From Simonsiella muelleri ATCC 29453 (GTDB lineage: Bacteria > Pseudomonadota > Gammaproteobacteria > Burkholderiales > Neisseriaceae), in assembly GCF_002951835.1 (NCBI RefSeq), contig NZ_CP019448.1, positions 372,001 to 436,000 on the forward strand: DNA of 64,000 bases, written 5' to 3'. The position numbers and the translations under genes are program-made. Of this stretch, positions 63,036-64,000 are shown piece after piece. Each line of letters opens with the position of its first letter. The first letter of the stretch is position 1. The notes beneath the pieces were generated by a model. That model had not been told where the DNA came from and did no database searches. It was given only the letters and a program-made list of their open reading frames with translations.

Positions 63036-63046
63036 GAAAGCATCAA

Positions 63047-64000
63047 TTAACGTTTATCGGTTGGGACAAAATCGCGATATGGTGCGCCTGTGTACAGTTG
63101 ACGTGGACGACCGATTTTTTGGTTAGGGTCGCTAATCATTTCATTCCAATGAGAAATCCAGCCGACTGTACGAGATAATGCAAAAATCACGGTAAACATT
63201 GACGTTGGAATATTCAATGCACTCAACACGATACCTGAATAGAAGTCCACATTTGGATACAATTTGCGTTCAACAAAATACGAGTCGTTCAATGCAATTT
63301 GTTCCAATTCCATTGCCAATTTGAATTTGGGGCTGTCTTGTAAACCCAATTCGCTCAAAACTTCGTAACATGTTTTTTTCATGATGGCAGCGCGTGGATC
63401 CATGTTGCGGTAGACGCGATGACCGAATCCCATGAGTTTGTATTTTTTCTGTTTTACGCCTTCCATGAATTCTGCCACATGAGACACATCGCCGATTTCG
63501 TCCAACATATTCAACACTGCTTCGTTTGCGCCACCGTGTGAAGGTCCCCACAAACTGGAAATACCAGACGCAATACATGCAAATGGATTCGCACCCGAAG
63601 AGCCAGCTAAACGCACGGTTGAAGTAGACGCATTTTGTTCGTGGTCGGCGTGTAAGATGAAAATGCGGTCTAATGCGCGAACCAATACGGGATTGGGTTC
63701 ATATTTTTCGCAAGGTGTTGCAAACATCATGTGCATGAAATTGGCAGCATAATTCAAGTCGTTGCGTGGATAATTGAACGGCAAGCCCATTGAGTAGCGG
63801 TAGCACATTGCGGCGATGGTCGGTACTTTGGAGAGCAAGCGGAAAATAGCCACCTCGCGATGACGTGGGTCAGAAATTTCCAAACTGTCTTGGTAGAATG
63901 CAGACAACGCACCCACTACGCCAACCATCATTGCCATCGGGTGTGCATCACGGCGGAAACCACGGAAGAACCAAGTCAATTGTTCATGAACCATGGTGTG
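63047..64000 (-). CDS. gltA: GltA, citrate synthase (C-terminal three-quarters, cut by window edge)
   Basis: Condenses oxaloacetate with acetyl-CoA, the entry step of the citric acid cycle. 317 residues are visible; a full enzyme has about 427. Active-site residues are in [18 protein letters not shown] (His), [18 protein letters not shown] (His) and [14 protein letters not shown], with the catalytic Asp region downstream. The visible frame continues to the last base (HTMVHEQ at the edge), so the true start lies outside; the internal ATG at 63994 is not the start. Confidence 0.95.
   Translation of the reverse strand, partial: HTMVHEQLTWFFRGFRRDAHPMAMMVGVVGALSAFYQDSLEISDPRHREVAIFRLLSKVPTIAAMCYRYSMGLPFNYPRNDLNYAANFMHMMFATPCEKYEPNPVLVRALDRIFILHADHEQNASTSTVRLAGSSGANPFACIASGISSLWGPSHGGANEAVLNMLDEIGDVSHVAEFMEGVKQKKYKLMGFGHRVYRNMDPRAAIMKKTCYEVLSELGLQDSPKFKLAMELEQIALNDSYFVERKLYPNVDFYSGIVLSALNIPTSMFTVIFALSRTVGWISHWNEMISDPNQKIGRPRQLYTGAPYRDFVPTDKR

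Larger units (their letters stand above)
1028..63038. repeat. Dispersed DNA uptake sequences (AGGCAGCCTGAA / AGGCTGCCTGAA)
   Basis: The 12-mer occurs many dozens of times; clear examples are at 2215-2226, 3801-3812, 24247-24258, 57915-57926 and 57930-57941. Most copies are extended to TTTCAGGCAGCCTGAAA, which reads as its own complement except for the middle base. They occur singly, as inverted pairs at gene ends, and inside genes. Sites with only one flank conserved show both AGGCAGCCTGAA (near 2910) and AGGCTGCCTGAA (near 15420, 19190, 20361). Confidence 0.95.

Noticed and set aside
1..64000. CRISPR array or prophage
   Set aside because: No regularly spaced direct repeats of 24-40 bases and no run of structural phage genes were seen; the repeats present are uptake sequences and small inverted elements.

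Overview
The window is chromosomal DNA of a low-GC member of the Neisseriaceae, most likely from the Kingella / Simonsiella / Alysiella side of the family. The main evidence is a DNA uptake sequence repeated many dozens of times, AGGCAGCCTGAA read on one strand and AGGCTGCCTGAA on the other. It is not the ATGCCGTCTGAA dialect of Neisseria meningitidis and N. gonorrhoeae. The housekeeping proteins (Fbp, SucA, ribosomal protein S1, RF1, Laz azurin, NgoPII-type restriction-modification) closely resemble neisserial ones. The species cannot be fixed from the sequence alone.

Layout. 0-4.9 kb: ftsH (cut by the left edge) and rlmE on the minus strand, then on the plus strand a two-gene MotA/MotB-like pair resembling ZorA/ZorB, rlmJ and fbp. 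4.9-22.6 kb: one long minus-strand surface-glycan locus. It begins with a Wzx flippase and continues with a GT52 sialyltransferase, GT2, GT14, a GT2-phosphoglycosyltransferase fusion, neuD-neuB-neuA-neuC, a second GT52, a GT4 gene split by an IS5-family element, a Wzy-like polymerase, two GT4 enzymes and a second phosphoglycosyltransferase. Together these make CMP-sialic acid, build a lipid-linked repeat unit, flip it and polymerise it. No ABC capsule exporter is visible.

23-34.3 kb: lipid-modified azurin, a DciA-like helicase loader, macA-lipoprotein-macB, tRNA-Val and tRNA-Asp, the metNIQ methionine importer, a PolB-like exonuclease, tyrA, an effector-binding-domain protein and a DUF815 ATPase. 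34.3-35.4 kb: a MITE-like repeat and a decayed RNA-repair operon: an intact polynucleotide-kinase-like gene, a broken T4 Rnl1-like RNA ligase and the 5' stub of a metallophosphoesterase. 35.6-46 kb: an outer-membrane barrel protein, a small secreted protein, sucA-sucB (SucA with a long extra C-terminal tail), ppx/gppA and ampG.

46-51 kb: a candidate structured RNA, prfA, an NgoPII-type R-M pair, an IS481-type transposase relic, the intact metallophosphoesterase preceded by the tail of the same RNA ligase, and 5-formyl-THF cyclo-ligase. 51-64 kb: an MscS-family channel, a membrane protein of unknown function, cmk-rpsA-ihfB, recG, serC, a MORN-type lipoprotein, leuB, a DUF3482 GTPase and gltA (cut by the right edge).

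The most unusual items are the RNA-repair operon that appears split between about 34.5 kb and 49.7 kb, the sialylated Wzx/Wzy locus with its fused initiating enzyme and bifunctional NeuA, the stand-alone ZorAB-like pair, the SucA tail, and the structured leader upstream of prfA.
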